This document shows, one piece after another, positions 1 through 8,611 of a stretch of 64,000 bases of DNA; position 1 is the stretch's first letter; every line of letters starts with the position of its first letter. The notes below the pieces were generated by a model. That model searched no databases. It had not been told where the DNA came from and saw only the letters and a list, made by a program, of their open reading frames with translations. This stretch comes from an uncultured Clostridia bacterium (lineage in GTDB: Bacteria > Bacillota > Clostridia > UBA1381): assembly GCA_934444735.1 (NCBI GenBank), contig CAKSDE010000003.1:62001-126000 (forward strand), read 5' to 3'. Both the position numbers and the translations under genes were made by a program.

Positions 1-1319
1 GTGATATTTCCGAAATTGTGTATCCAGTTATTAAAAGCTCTGCACCCTGACGGAGTCAGATCGCCTCTGTTTCCGACATAGTGAAAATATATCCCGCAGC
101 CGCCGACATCATGAATATGACATCCTTCAACGCTGCATTCATATGAGCTGTCACCAAATGTTCTGCCGCCCGGATCTCCGTTTACCGTAAAGCCGTTTCC
201 CGAACAGTATGCGATTTCGCAATACTTTACACTTATGCCTCTCGACATATTTGCGCCAATCGCACCGGCTCTTGAGCCTAAAATCGACATATCACGAAAC
301 GTTATGTATTGCGCCCTGTCAAAGCTCAGAATTGAGTTGGATGAAAATGAAAGCATCAGCTTTGCATTTGTGTCATTATCCGGAGGAATCATATATAATT
401 TCCCCGATTTTTTATCGTAATACCATTCGCCCGGTGCGTCGAGCTCTTCAAGCACATTATAAACGTAAAATTTCTGTCCCGAAAGCACTCCGTAATCACA
501 GGAATACTTTGTATTTATCGTTGCGCTGTCCTTTTCGACAGACGCAACCGGCAGATGTATATCCGCCCAGTCATAGCGAAGCATTCCCCACAGCCACAAA
601 TCATCGGCATTTTCCCAGTTGGAAACCCTGCTGTCGGCAACGGTAAATGACATCTGCTCGCTGTAATTATCCGTACTGCCGTTTGACAGCACCTTATCCA
701 CCCTCATATAATCGTTATTCGGGTATCTTGCAATTGACGTCATCTCGCCATTCCAGTATATTATCGGCAATGACGCACCGTTTGTCGGATTTTGTCCTTT
801 TGAGTTCATGCCGCTTGCCGCCTGACCGACAATCCCGAACGGCGCATATTCTTCTATACCGTTTTCCTTTAAATCAAGCTCGTACACCTTTTGTGCGGCA
901 GCCGGATCGAGTCGTTGCAAAACAGCACTATCCTCGGTCTTTTTGAATTTTGAAAACTCAATCTCATTTCCGCCGAGAAGCCTTACCTCCTCATTTGCAT
1001 ACGCTCTATATACAACAGGAGCGTCTTTCGTTCCGCTGTCCTCTGCCGTAAATGTGATTCCGTCGGTGAGCGAATAATCCCCCTGCCTGATCGATACGGT
1101 TATTCCGTCCTCGGGATAACCGCTGTCGGATTTTATTCTTCTTATCTCATCTTTTGCCTCCCGAATACTCAAAAAAGGCCTCTCAAAGCTGCCGTCACCG
1201 CTCACCTCGGCATTTTTATCCACATAAATATGCAATGATTCATCTTTTGCATATGCGCACTGCGGGCCGATCATACCCACAAACACCGTTGTTAAAAGCA
1301 ATGCAGTAATTTTTCTCAT
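1..1319 (-). CDS. Secreted right-handed beta-helix protein (5' part, runs off left edge)
   Basis: The reading frame is open from an ATG at 1319 down to the left edge (about 439 codons). The C-terminus is missing. It begins with a signal peptide (MRKITALLLTTVFVGMIG...CAYAK), then a DUF1565-like opening in which a 'GDGSFERPFLSIREAKDEI' segment is followed by 'EDSGTKDAPVVYRAY'. This is the usual N-terminus of bacterial exported parallel beta-helix carbohydrate-active proteins (pectate-lyase-like fold; a GH141-like relationship is possible but not proven). Later residues include short helix-rung repeats such as 'YCSGNGFTVNGDPGG'. It is a paralogue of the beta-helix protein at 42029-44689, sharing the same opening and the 'SIARYPN.D' motif. 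The RBS GAAAGG lies 10 nt upstream. The divergent AraC gene at 1471 is the natural candidate regulator. Substrate unknown. Confidence 0.85.
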   Translation of the reverse strand, partial: MRKITALLLTTVFVGMIGPQCAYAKDESLHIYVDKNAEVSGDGSFERPFLSIREAKDEIRRIKSDSGYPEDGITVSIRQGDYSLTDGITFTAEDSGTKDAPVVYRAYANEEVRLLGGNEIEFSKFKKTEDSAVLQRLDPAAAQKVYELDLKENGIEEYAPFGIVGQAASGMNSKGQNPTNGASLPIIYWNGEMTSIARYPNNDYMRVDKVLSNGSTDNYSEQMSFTVADSRVSNWENADDLWLWGMLRYDWADIHLPVASVEKDSATINTKYSCDYGVLSGQKFYVYNVLEELDAPGEWYYDKKSGKLYMIPPDNDTNAKLMLSFSSNSILSFDRAQYITFRDMSILGSRAGAIGANMSRGISVKYCEIAYCSGNGFTVNGDPGGRTFGDSSYECSVEGCHIHDVGGCGIYFHYVGNRGDLTPSGCRAFNNWIHNFGNI

Positions 1320-1373
1320 TTTATCAAATCCTTTCTTTTGCGCCCAAAAGGCTCATTTTTAAATTTTTTAAAG

Positions 1374-1402
1374 TTGACTTTTTTTATATTTAATGCTATA
1401 AT
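1374..1402 (+). promoter_or_regulatory. Sigma-A promoter of the AraC gene
   Basis: TTGACT (1374-1379), 17-nt spacer, TATAAT (1397-1402), in front of the AraC gene. The -10 is perfect and the -35 matches five of six consensus bases. Predicted transcription start is near 1409, directly at the foot of a hairpin. Confidence 0.8.
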
Positions 1403-1409
1403 TTAAATC

Positions 1410-1442
1410 ATCGGCGGCGCACATTTTTTTCATGCTGCCGAT
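1410..1442 (+). other. 5'-UTR hairpin of the AraC mRNA
   Basis: ATCGGC (1410-1415) pairs with GCCGAT (1437-1442), with further imperfect GC pairs inside and a T-rich loop. It starts at the predicted transcription start and ends 28 nt before the start codon. It could stabilise the mRNA 5' end, or be a weak terminator or operator. No function is proven. Confidence 0.45.
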
Positions 1443-1470
1443 ATGATAAAGTTTTTTAGGAGTGAAAACA

Positions 1471-2334
1471 ATGGAAGAAATCAATTTGCCAAAACCGTCT
1501 TATGCGACCGACATTCTGCCTTTTTTGATTGCACACAACAACGTAAATGAAGCCGCAACCTCTCCTCACATTCACCCACAGTATGAATTTCATTATAATA
1601 TCTGCGGAAACAAGCACTATTTCATTGACGGAAAATTTTTCAAGGTTCATCAGCATACTTTGATTATAATTCCTCCTTTAAAAATTCACCGCGCTATCCG
1701 AGATCCGCACGTGAAGTATGATTCGTATGTGATAAATTTTACCGACGAGCTTTTTAAAACCCTGACTCAAATGCCTATGATCGGAGAAAGCGAGAGAATA
1801 AGACCGTCTTTTTTTGATATGTCCCTTATCGGGGCGATGCTGCCGTTTACCGTCACTTTAAATGATGCCGACCACCGCAAAATGGTAAAGCTTTTAAAAC
1901 GCTGTCAATCAGCGGAGCAAGCAAGCGATACATTGCAGACGCTCTCGGCATTTATCGAAATCTTAAGGTTCATCAATAAATGCTATGATCCTTTTGCTGT
2001 TGATGACGAATCCGTTCCCGAAAACTGGTCGGATAGGGTTCTTCAATATGCGGAAAATCATCTTTACGAGGATATATCGGTAACACAAATCGCACAGTCG
2101 CTCTATGTAAACAGAACCCACCTCATGGAGACCTTTAAAAAGGAAACTAAAATGACAATTCATCATTATATAACGCTAAGACGTCTTTCCGAGGCGCAAA
2201 AGCTGCTTTTAACCGGCTATAACGTAGGCGAAACCGCCGCAAAAACCGGTTTTAAAACGCTGTCCCATTTTACCAAAACCTTTAAGCAGGAATTTGGCAC
2301 AACACCCATAAAGTTCGTAAAAGATCACATTTAA
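1471..2334 (+). CDS. AraC-family transcriptional regulator with N-terminal cupin domain
   Basis: 287-residue two-domain regulator. The N-terminal half is an AraC-type cupin ('HIHPQYEFHYN' and 'HTLIIIPPLKIHR' are typical sugar-sensing cupin strands). The last ~100 residues are the double helix-turn-helix ('VTQIAQSLYVNRTHLMETF' and 'VGETAAKTGFKTLSHFTKTF'). I chose the ATG at 1471 because TTAGGAG ends 8 nt before it. An in-frame GTG at 1462 overlaps that RBS. It is divergent from the beta-helix protein gene at 1319, so it probably controls that polysaccharide locus. It has its own strong promoter. Ligand unknown. Confidence 0.9.
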   Translation: MEEINLPKPSYATDILPFLIAHNNVNEAATSPHIHPQYEFHYNICGNKHYFIDGKFFKVHQHTLIIIPPLKIHRAIRDPHVKYDSYVINFTDELFKTLTQMPMIGESERIRPSFFDMSLIGAMLPFTVTLNDADHRKMVKLLKRCQSAEQASDTLQTLSAFIEILRFINKCYDPFAVDDESVPENWSDRVLQYAENHLYEDISVTQIAQSLYVNRTHLMETFKKETKMTIHHYITLRRLSEAQKLLLTGYNVGETAAKTGFKTLSHFTKTFKQEFGTTPIKFVKDHI

Positions 2335-2568
2335 CTGTCGGTTCTTTTCATGTATATTTTATCATACCGAAAATCTGCTGTAAACCGATTAGCCCCCTTT
2401 TCCGACAATTGAGAATAATTTTTAAGAAAAACATGCATTTTTATACTTTTGTCAATTGCTCAGTCTTTTTCTTCTCAAAATCCCGATTCAAAGTGCATTT
2501 TTCAAGCCACTTAATTTATCAATTTCTTATAACAATTCATTCTATAATTCTTTTTTCTTTGTACAATA

Positions 2569-2598
2569 ATTATAACACATCAAGTAAATCAAAGTCAA
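2569..2598 (-). promoter_or_regulatory. Orphan minus-strand sigma-A promoter
   Basis: Read on the minus strand: TTGACT (2598-2593), 18-nt spacer, TATAAT (2574-2569) preceded by TGT, which makes an extended -10. A transcript would start near 2562 and run leftward, antisense to the AraC gene. No open frame with an RBS follows. Could produce an untranslated or antisense RNA, or be fortuitous in AT-rich DNA. Confidence 0.5.
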
Positions 2599-2691
2599 TT
2601 AAATGCATTTTTCCAACGACAATCTGAACATTTTTAGCCATTTGGGCTGAATTTTTGTAAAAAAATCGGTATCACAATATCAAAAAAAATA

Positions 2692-2726
2692 GCGTGAAGA
2701 AAGGCTTACCAAGCCTTTCTTCACGC
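2692..2726 (-). terminator. Intrinsic terminator of the 1,928-residue exoprotein gene
   Basis: Perfect 16-bp stem (2692-2707 with 2711-2726) around a 3-nt loop. On the minus strand it is followed by a T-rich run (rc of 2683-2691), 18 nt after the stop codon. Confidence 0.9.
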
Positions 2727-2744
2727 ATAGTCTTATAAATTCGT

Positions 2745-5700
2745 TTACTCAACAGCTTTATTTTCACAAAGCGGCTTTAGAGTATTCATATCCTTTAAGA
2801 TCATCACCTTTGCCGTTGCTGCATTATTCCAGTCAATCGGGATAAGGATTTCGCCGTCTGTAAGTGATTCGGAAGATACTTTTAAGATAGATACATCTGT
2901 AAGCCTTTTATCCGAGCCGTATGTCGCCGCACATAAGACAACCTCTCCCATATTCTGCGGTAAATCCAGCACTGCCGAAATTCCGCCGGATACCTTTTGC
3001 GCCGATATTATATCAGCCTCCGCACCGACAATGATTTCAACCTTCTTTTCAAACGTTGCGCCGTGATATTCCGCTTTTAAGCATACCTCATACGCTCCGT
3101 CTGCTAAATCTTTTCCGATTATGATCTGCTTATTATCGTTATCCCACGTAATCTCCGCTTTATCGCTATCCAAGCTCCACCCGGCAGCATCACTCACATC
3201 TGCCGTTTCATATATCGGATTTCCGTCCTCTCCCTCCATCATATAGACAATCATCATTTTATACACTGAAGTGAACACCTCACTTCTCTCTTTAGGCAGA
3301 ATCAGCTTATTCTCCCCGGTAAGTTCTGCATTCGGAATATATACACTGTCGCTGTTTTCGCCAACCGCATTAACCGCTTTTACAGATATATGCCGATAAT
3401 TTGCGCGTTCCTCTTTTGTACATCTCAATAAGAATGTATTTTCCGTTCCCGGCAATATAATCGGTTCTGAATTATCATCATAAGACAACTCATAATACTT
3501 GATTGCCGAGCCGCCGTCGCTTTCCACGCTCCATTCAAGCCTGATATAATCATCGCCGATAAACGCGTCAATTATCGGATACGACGGCTTATCGGGGATC
3601 GACGCGTCGGGGGTAACTGTCAGATACTGCGTTGTTCTGAGCGTAAACCCATACTCATCACGTCCCTCTGTTGCAATCGCCACAGTATACGTCTTTCCGT
3701 TTTCGTAGCCGGTCGTTTTATAGCCGCTGCTGTATGTCCACCAGTATCTTTCGCCGTCTACCTTATACTTCATCGATACGCCGTCCTCCTGCTCACCGAA
3801 TAACTGTATCGCACCGTTTCCGGGTTTTACAGCCGCATTTTTAACAGGTTTCGGAGCCAATGATGACGGTTTTCTCGTTCGGCTCACCTCAGGTCCGCCG
3901 CCCTCGGAATCAACCGCACGCACCGCAAGCTTATAATCCTTATCGTTTGTAAGTCCTGTAAATATATAACGCAGTGTTCCGTCGTACAAAACAGGCTCTA
4001 TCCTCTTCCATTCGCCGTTGTCCACACGAACCTCATATCCGATTACACCCTCGTCTATGCTCGGCTGCCAATCAAGCTCAAGCTGCTCATACCCCTCTAT
4101 AACGTCATTTACCGTAAGCATCTGTAAGCTGGACGGTGCAGTTGCGGCAGTCTTTGCCGTATCACCCATGCCTACCGAATTTACCGCACAAGCTCTGAAA
4201 TCATATTCCGTATTCGTCGTAAGGTTCTCAAATGTATACTGCAAAACATTTCCGACATCTGTCCATGTTGCACCGCCGTCTTTTGAAACCTTATAACCTG
4301 TTATTTGCGCGCCGCCGTCTGTTATCGGAGCGTTCCATGTAAGCTTTGCCGTTTTGTAGCTCATCTCTGCCGAAAATCCCGACGGACGCGACGGCGCTAT
4401 TATTTTTCCTGCCGCAGGTGTTGCATCAACCGTAACAAGCGTTGAATTGTCTTTCGTTTCGCTATATACCGATATACTGTACTTCTTGCCGTTTTCCGCA
4501 TTATCATAGCTCCACTCCGGCTCATCTGTAGCATCTATCCATTTATGAGTAACATAATTACCGTCCTGATAGCAAAATACCTGATAATGCTTGAAATACA
4601 CCTCCGGGACATATTTGTTTTCACCCCAGCTGTCAGGTTCGTCCCATGTCAGGGCGATTTTGCCGTCACTCTCATATACTTTTAAATTCTTGACCGGATC
4701 GGGATCATTTGCCGCCATGGAAACCTCAAATTCAAACCATGCCGCATCACTCTCGCCGATCTCATTTACCGCCTTTACACCTACCGTATATCTTTCTCCG
4801 ACGGTAAGCTCCTCGGGGATATTTAAATAAAAACTGCTTCCCGACTGTGCCGTACTATATACTTTTTTCCAAACTTGCTCACCATTTTCCAGATAATCCT
4901 CATGATCCTTTAGTGTATAGATATAGTAAAGCATTCTCGCACCGCCGTCATCGTCGGGTGCATTTACGTCCAATTTTATCGGGTTCGGCGTCGGTGAAAA
5001 TGTATTTTTAAAATTCGGCGGATTCGGGATCCCCGGATTTGTTACGGTATATTTGAGCGTTACATACGCCGCCGTAACTCCGTTTGACACCGTAAGAGTA
5101 TCTGTATGTGTACCTATTTCCAAACCCTTTTTCGGTGCAACGGAAATTGTTGCGGTGGAATTTGCAAGATCCTTTGGATAAAGAAGAGTTGACGAAAGAT
5201 CTTCTTTTATTTCAAACGGACTATCCTCTCCCAAGCTTGCCGCAAGATCCGTCACCTGCTCGGTATGGATATTTCTTATTGTGACAGTCTGTGCGTCCGC
5301 AGCCGGTGTACCCTTTGAATAATTATACCGCATACTTCCGAAATCAATCTCGGTCTTATCCGCCTCAATCCATGTCGGCACCTCGTATTCGGTTACAATA
5401 ACCTTAAACAGGTTCGATTCCACACCGCCGACTTTGAGCTTTAGTTCATACTCGCCCGGCTTTACGTTTCCGTTTATCCTGATTCCGAACGTAAACGGAG
5501 CGCTCGTTCCGACATTTCCTCCGCTTACCATTGTCATTCCGAGAGGCGCGCCGATAAGCTCTGTATTCGCCTCACGGGTTACTCCCTCAGCCGTAACGGT
5601 AAACTGTTTTTCGTTTGCATATCCCGGTGTTTTCGGGCCTACCTGCTCGATGCTCCTGCTTTCGGGCGAAACTGTTACCGATGTCGGCACAACGCCCTCC

Positions 5701-8531
5701 GGCTGAACCACACCTGATGTTATATATGTAACTACAGGGAACTGCTGAACGGAGGTGTCCTCTTTAAAATTATATACATAATGCAGCAGTTTCCAGTTGA
5801 AATCGGCTTTCTTTTCGCCGCTTCCGCTTACATTCATGCCGTCACCCTGTCCGAACACCGTTCCTTCAAAGGTCGTGCCGACAGCATTTGTTCGTATTTT
5901 GCCGCCCTCATATTCTTTTTCGGATATGCTGCCTACCGTTATCTTTGATCCTGCACTTGCCATTCCAAAAATATCGTCCGCCTCGCTCTCAACACCGCCT
6001 CCAAGCTTTGCACTTACAGACGAACCCGACGATGTCACCTGTGATGTTTCCTCGGTTATATCTATCGAAAGAGTCTGACTTCCGGTATTTGACGGAAAAC
6101 CCGCCGTTTTCGGATAGGTCATAACGCTGTTTGTAACAACATTTATACCGCTCGGCGCTTTATTCGGGTATGTTTCGGGTTTTCCCGGTGTATGTGTAAA
6201 CACATTTGACATATCCGGCAGCGCACCCTTTGCGTACGGAATAAATTCAAGGTAATCTTCATAATTAAGGCTTGCAATATTTATCGAATCCGAGCCGTTT
6301 CTCGGCACATATACGATATAAGGCGAGCTTGTCTGTGATCCGTCGGCACCCTGATAATATGCGGTATACGCATATGCGTCATATGCAACGGTTGAAAGTA
6401 CCACTGTATCTTCTCCGCCGCTTGTAGAAAAGCTCTGCGTATATGATACTTCTTTTGTTTCCTCATCTTCAAGGGTTGAGCTTTTCAGTGCCTCCCCTTC
6501 GCTCTCAAATACTCCTGCCGTTCCCAGTCCGCCCGCTTTTATTTCGGCTGAAACGTACGTTCCCGCCGATACGGTATAAGACTGTGTTTTACCACTCGAT
6601 GCTGCGGTGCTTTTGCCGTATGTCGTCTGACTGTTTGTATACATATCCGATGGCAGAGATTCAAAATAAGGCGGAGATGCCAATGCCGCAATTATAACGG
6701 GATCTGCCCAGAAGAACTGATGCTTGTTATACTTTAAATATACCGAATCACTGTCAATATCCGGCATTGCAGCTGCCGCATAGGACGTGCTCTCACCCAG
6801 TACCGACGATGTCGGATACTTCACATATCCGTTATCCTTTGCTCTAATATAATATGTGCGATAGCCGCTTGCGGTGTACGCTCTTACAATTGCCGCATCC
6901 TCATATTTTTCGCCGTCAAAGCTTATATCCGCTGTTCGTATATCGCTCACATTGATACCGTTATTGTAAAAAATGCAGTTTGTACCCTGATAATCCAGAT
7001 TCTCGCCGGTACGGTCCGTACCCCATTCGCCGGTATACGAGCCGATGTCCTTCGCATCATAGCTGTAGGAGTTCCCGTTCGGCTTTCGCACAAACGGTAT
7101 ATATTTCTGATCGACTATCAGCGTTCCCGAAGAAATATAGCCTTTTTGTCCGTCGGACAAGCCGAAATCGTTTCTCAAGACTCCGATTCTTATCGGTGCG
7201 CAGTCCTCCGGCTTTGTCTTGTAGAGATAATCACTGTCGCTTGCCGCCGTAGCGTCTACCCAACCATGATGATAGATGCCGCCGTCATAGACATAGGATG
7301 CCGTAAAATTATCTTTCTCCTTATTATAATCAAAAGAATATATGTAATAATTCGGCGCATACATTTTTTCGCCCGAATACGCTGCCCAACGGTGAACGGT
7401 CTGTTTTATCGAAAGGAATACTGTCGGTTTTCCCGAGCCGTCCACATCGGCTATCGCAACGCCAAACCCCGAAGCGTCTCCCGAGGTCGCCTGCAAATAC
7501 AGCTTATTTACAATATCACCGTCCATATACTGAATCAGGTGCTTGCGCTTTGCATACATTTCGCTGACCGTCGGCGCACCGCCGATATACAAAACCGAAT
7601 ACATATTGCTTTCGTAATTTGCATTATACCTTGCTTTTGTAGTAGCAATAGCGATTACCAGATCGTCATATCCGTCACCGTCTATATCACCCTCTGCCAT
7701 TGTCGCAGTCGATCCCGGTGCACCGAGATATCCGCCCTCAACGCTCCCTCTCAGTCCGTTATAAAGGCTTGTCGGTTCACCGCACCAATTATCGGCGCTC
7801 TGCCAACTTGTGTCGGTGCGGTTTTCTGACGTCATGCTCCACACATAACTTCCGCCGAAATTATCAAAACCGTACTCGTCCGAGGTTCGGTTTGTGTGTC
7901 CGCCTGTCGGTGTGCTGGTTACGATTTCATCATATCCGTCGCCGTTTATATCCGCGCAGACAAGCGCAATACTGTTTACGAATTTATCTGTATCCGCGTA
8001 AAAATCCGCCGTACTGTTCTCACCGTCATACAATACCGCAACAGGCTCTGCCGTCCCACCTGCCGCAGCCGCCGTACAAAGCAGCATAAGCGAGCGGTTA
8101 TCGGTTGTTTTTGCCGCTGCAATAACGGCAAGCTCATTTTTTCTGCCGTCGCCGTCAAAATCACCCTCATATGCCGCCAAAAATTTAGCCTGACCGCTCA
8201 GCGAATAAGAAACGCCGGCTATTTTAACCGTTCCCCTCTTCAAGGTCAGGGAAGATGACGTGCGCCACGAAAGGCTCGCCGGAAGATTGTCGCTCTCGCC
8301 GAAAATCTTCTGTCCGCCCTCATACATATACAAGGGCTCGCGTATATCGGATAGATATGTACCGTCAAGATATGGCAGTCTGTCCGATTTAAGCTCGGGA
8401 TCCGCATCGTCTATCCCCGAAAAAATCTCACGCAGCACATCGGGCTCATTTTCGTTTGTTTGCGCCCATGCCGCACATGGATTAAGCGAAAACGCAAGTA
8501 TAAGTGCCGTTGAGATGATTTTGTTTTTCAT
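2745..8531 (-). CDS. Giant secreted FG-GAP / fibronectin type III surface protein
   Basis: 1,928 residues. Signal peptide of ~24 residues (MKNKIISTALILAFSLNPCAAWAQ). Within the first ~370 residues come at least four FG-GAP/VCBS calcium-type repeats ('DFDGDGRKNELAV', 'DINGDGYDEIV', 'DIDGDGYDDLVIA', 'DVDGSGKPTVF'). A roughly 350-residue middle, rich in Ser, Thr and Gly with alternating polar and apolar residues, is not recognised. After it come beta-sandwich segments and about five fibronectin III-like repeats ('KLTWNAPITDGGAQITGYKV', 'LEWSVESDGGSAIKYYEL'). The last ~75 residues form a module shared with two other exoproteins here (ends 'LKDMNTLKPLCENKAVE'). No SLH or LPXTG anchor is visible, so retention at the cell surface is uncertain. 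It follows the LAL regulator at 8612-11053 on the same strand with its own promoter, suggesting direct regulation. Probably glycan binding or adhesion; enzymatic activity not evident. Confidence 0.85.
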   Translation of the reverse strand: MKNKIISTALILAFSLNPCAAWAQTNENEPDVLREIFSGIDDADPELKSDRLPYLDGTYLSDIREPLYMYEGGQKIFGESDNLPASLSWRTSSSLTLKRGTVKIAGVSYSLSGQAKFLAAYEGDFDGDGRKNELAVIAAAKTTDNRSLMLLCTAAAAGGTAEPVAVLYDGENSTADFYADTDKFVNSIALVCADINGDGYDEIVTSTPTGGHTNRTSDEYGFDNFGGSYVWSMTSENRTDTSWQSADNWCGEPTSLYNGLRGSVEGGYLGAPGSTATMAEGDIDGDGYDDLVIAIATTKARYNANYESNMYSVLYIGGAPTVSEMYAKRKHLIQYMDGDIVNKLYLQATSGDASGFGVAIADVDGSGKPTVFLSIKQTVHRWAAYSGEKMYAPNYYIYSFDYNKEKDNFTASYVYDGGIYHHGWVDATAASDSDYLYKTKPEDCAPIRIGVLRNDFGLSDGQKGYISSGTLIVDQKYIPFVRKPNGNSYSYDAKDIGSYTGEWGTDRTGENLDYQGTNCIFYNNGINVSDIRTADISFDGEKYEDAAIVRAYTASGYRTYYIRAKDNGYVKYPTSSVLGESTSYAAAAMPDIDSDSVYLKYNKHQFFWADPVIIAALASPPYFESLPSDMYTNSQTTYGKSTAASSGKTQSYTVSAGTYVSAEIKAGGLGTAGVFESEGEALKSSTLEDEETKEVSYTQSFSTSGGEDTVVLSTVAYDAYAYTAYYQGADGSQTSSPYIVYVPRNGSDSINIASLNYEDYLEFIPYAKGALPDMSNVFTHTPGKPETYPNKAPSGINVVTNSVMTYPKTAGFPSNTGSQTLSIDITEETSQVTSSGSSVSAKLGGGVESEADDIFGMASAGSKITVGSISEKEYEGGKIRTNAVGTTFEGTVFGQGDGMNVSGSGEKKADFNWKLLHYVYNFKEDTSVQQFPVVTYITSGVVQPEGVVPTSVTVSPESRSIEQVGPKTPGYANEKQFTVTAEGVTREANTELIGAPLGMTMVSGGNVGTSAPFTFGIRINGNVKPGEYELKLKVGGVESNLFKVIVTEYEVPTWIEADKTEIDFGSMRYNYSKGTPAADAQTVTIRNIHTEQVTDLAASLGEDSPFEIKEDLSSTLLYPKDLANSTATISVAPKKGLEIGTHTDTLTVSNGVTAAYVTLKYTVTNPGIPNPPNFKNTFSPTPNPIKLDVNAPDDDGGARMLYYIYTLKDHEDYLENGEQVWKKVYSTAQSGSSFYLNIPEELTVGERYTVGVKAVNEIGESDAAWFEFEVSMAANDPDPVKNLKVYESDGKIALTWDEPDSWGENKYVPEVYFKHYQVFCYQDGNYVTHKWIDATDEPEWSYDNAENGKKYSISVYSETKDNSTLVTVDATPAAGKIIAPSRPSGFSAEMSYKTAKLTWNAPITDGGAQITGYKVSKDGGATWTDVGNVLQYTFENLTTNTEYDFRACAVNSVGMGDTAKTAATAPSSLQMLTVNDVIEGYEQLELDWQPSIDEGVIGYEVRVDNGEWKRIEPVLYDGTLRYIFTGLTNDKDYKLAVRAVDSEGGGPEVSRTRKPSSLAPKPVKNAAVKPGNGAIQLFGEQEDGVSMKYKVDGERYWWTYSSGYKTTGYENGKTYTVAIATEGRDEYGFTLRTTQYLTVTPDASIPDKPSYPIIDAFIGDDYIRLEWSVESDGGSAIKYYELSYDDNSEPIILPGTENTFLLRCTKEERANYRHISVKAVNAVGENSDSVYIPNAELTGENKLILPKERSEVFTSVYKMMIVYMMEGEDGNPIYETADVSDAAGWSLDSDKAEITWDNDNKQIIIGKDLADGAYEVCLKAEYHGATFEKKVEIIVGAEADIISAQKVSGGISAVLDLPQNMGEVVLCAATYGSDKRLTDVSILKVSSESLTDGEILIPIDWNNAATAKVMILKDMNTLKPLCENKAVE

Positions 8532-8567
8532 AAAAAAACTCTCCCTTCCGAGTATAATCTTACATTA

Positions 8568-8573
8568 ATTATA
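8568..8573 (-). promoter_or_regulatory. Extended -10 promoter of the giant exoprotein gene
   Basis: Minus strand TATAAT preceded by TGG (TGn extended -10), with only a weak -35 (TTTTTG at 17-nt spacing). This is typical of an activator-dependent promoter. A 10-bp inverted repeat (8534-8543 and 8581-8590, AAAAACTCTC/GAGAGTTTTT) brackets the -10. One arm lies in the -35/-10 spacer and the other overlaps the GGGAGAG ribosome binding site. Confidence 0.6.
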
Positions 8574-8611
8574 CCAAAAAGAGAGTTTTTCAAAAATTGG
8601 CCATTGGCTAA

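Larger units (their letters stand above)
2335..2744. other. AT-rich 410-bp intergenic region
   Basis: Lies between the converging AraC gene and the giant exoprotein gene. No credible coding sequence was found on either strand. It holds the exoprotein terminator (2692-2726), a strong-looking minus-strand promoter with no gene behind it (2569-2598), three scattered copies of TGCATTTTT (about 2434, 2494 and 2604), and a 17-nt stretch (2454-2470) that recurs inverted at 11076-11092. Confidence 0.6.

Noticed and set aside
209..946. Two plus-strand open frames within the left-edge beta-helix gene
   Set aside because: They lie antisense to the signal-peptide-bearing minus-strand gene whose translation matches a known fold; translations look random.
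2434..2612. Three TGCATTTTT copies in the AT-rich intergenic region
   Set aside because: Short, irregularly spaced and AT-rich; expected by chance in such composition.
7146..7829. Long plus-strand open frame (227 codons) and several others inside the giant exoprotein gene
   Set aside because: Antisense shadow of a well-supported coding gene; low-complexity Arg/Cys/Ile-rich translation without RBS or family resemblance.
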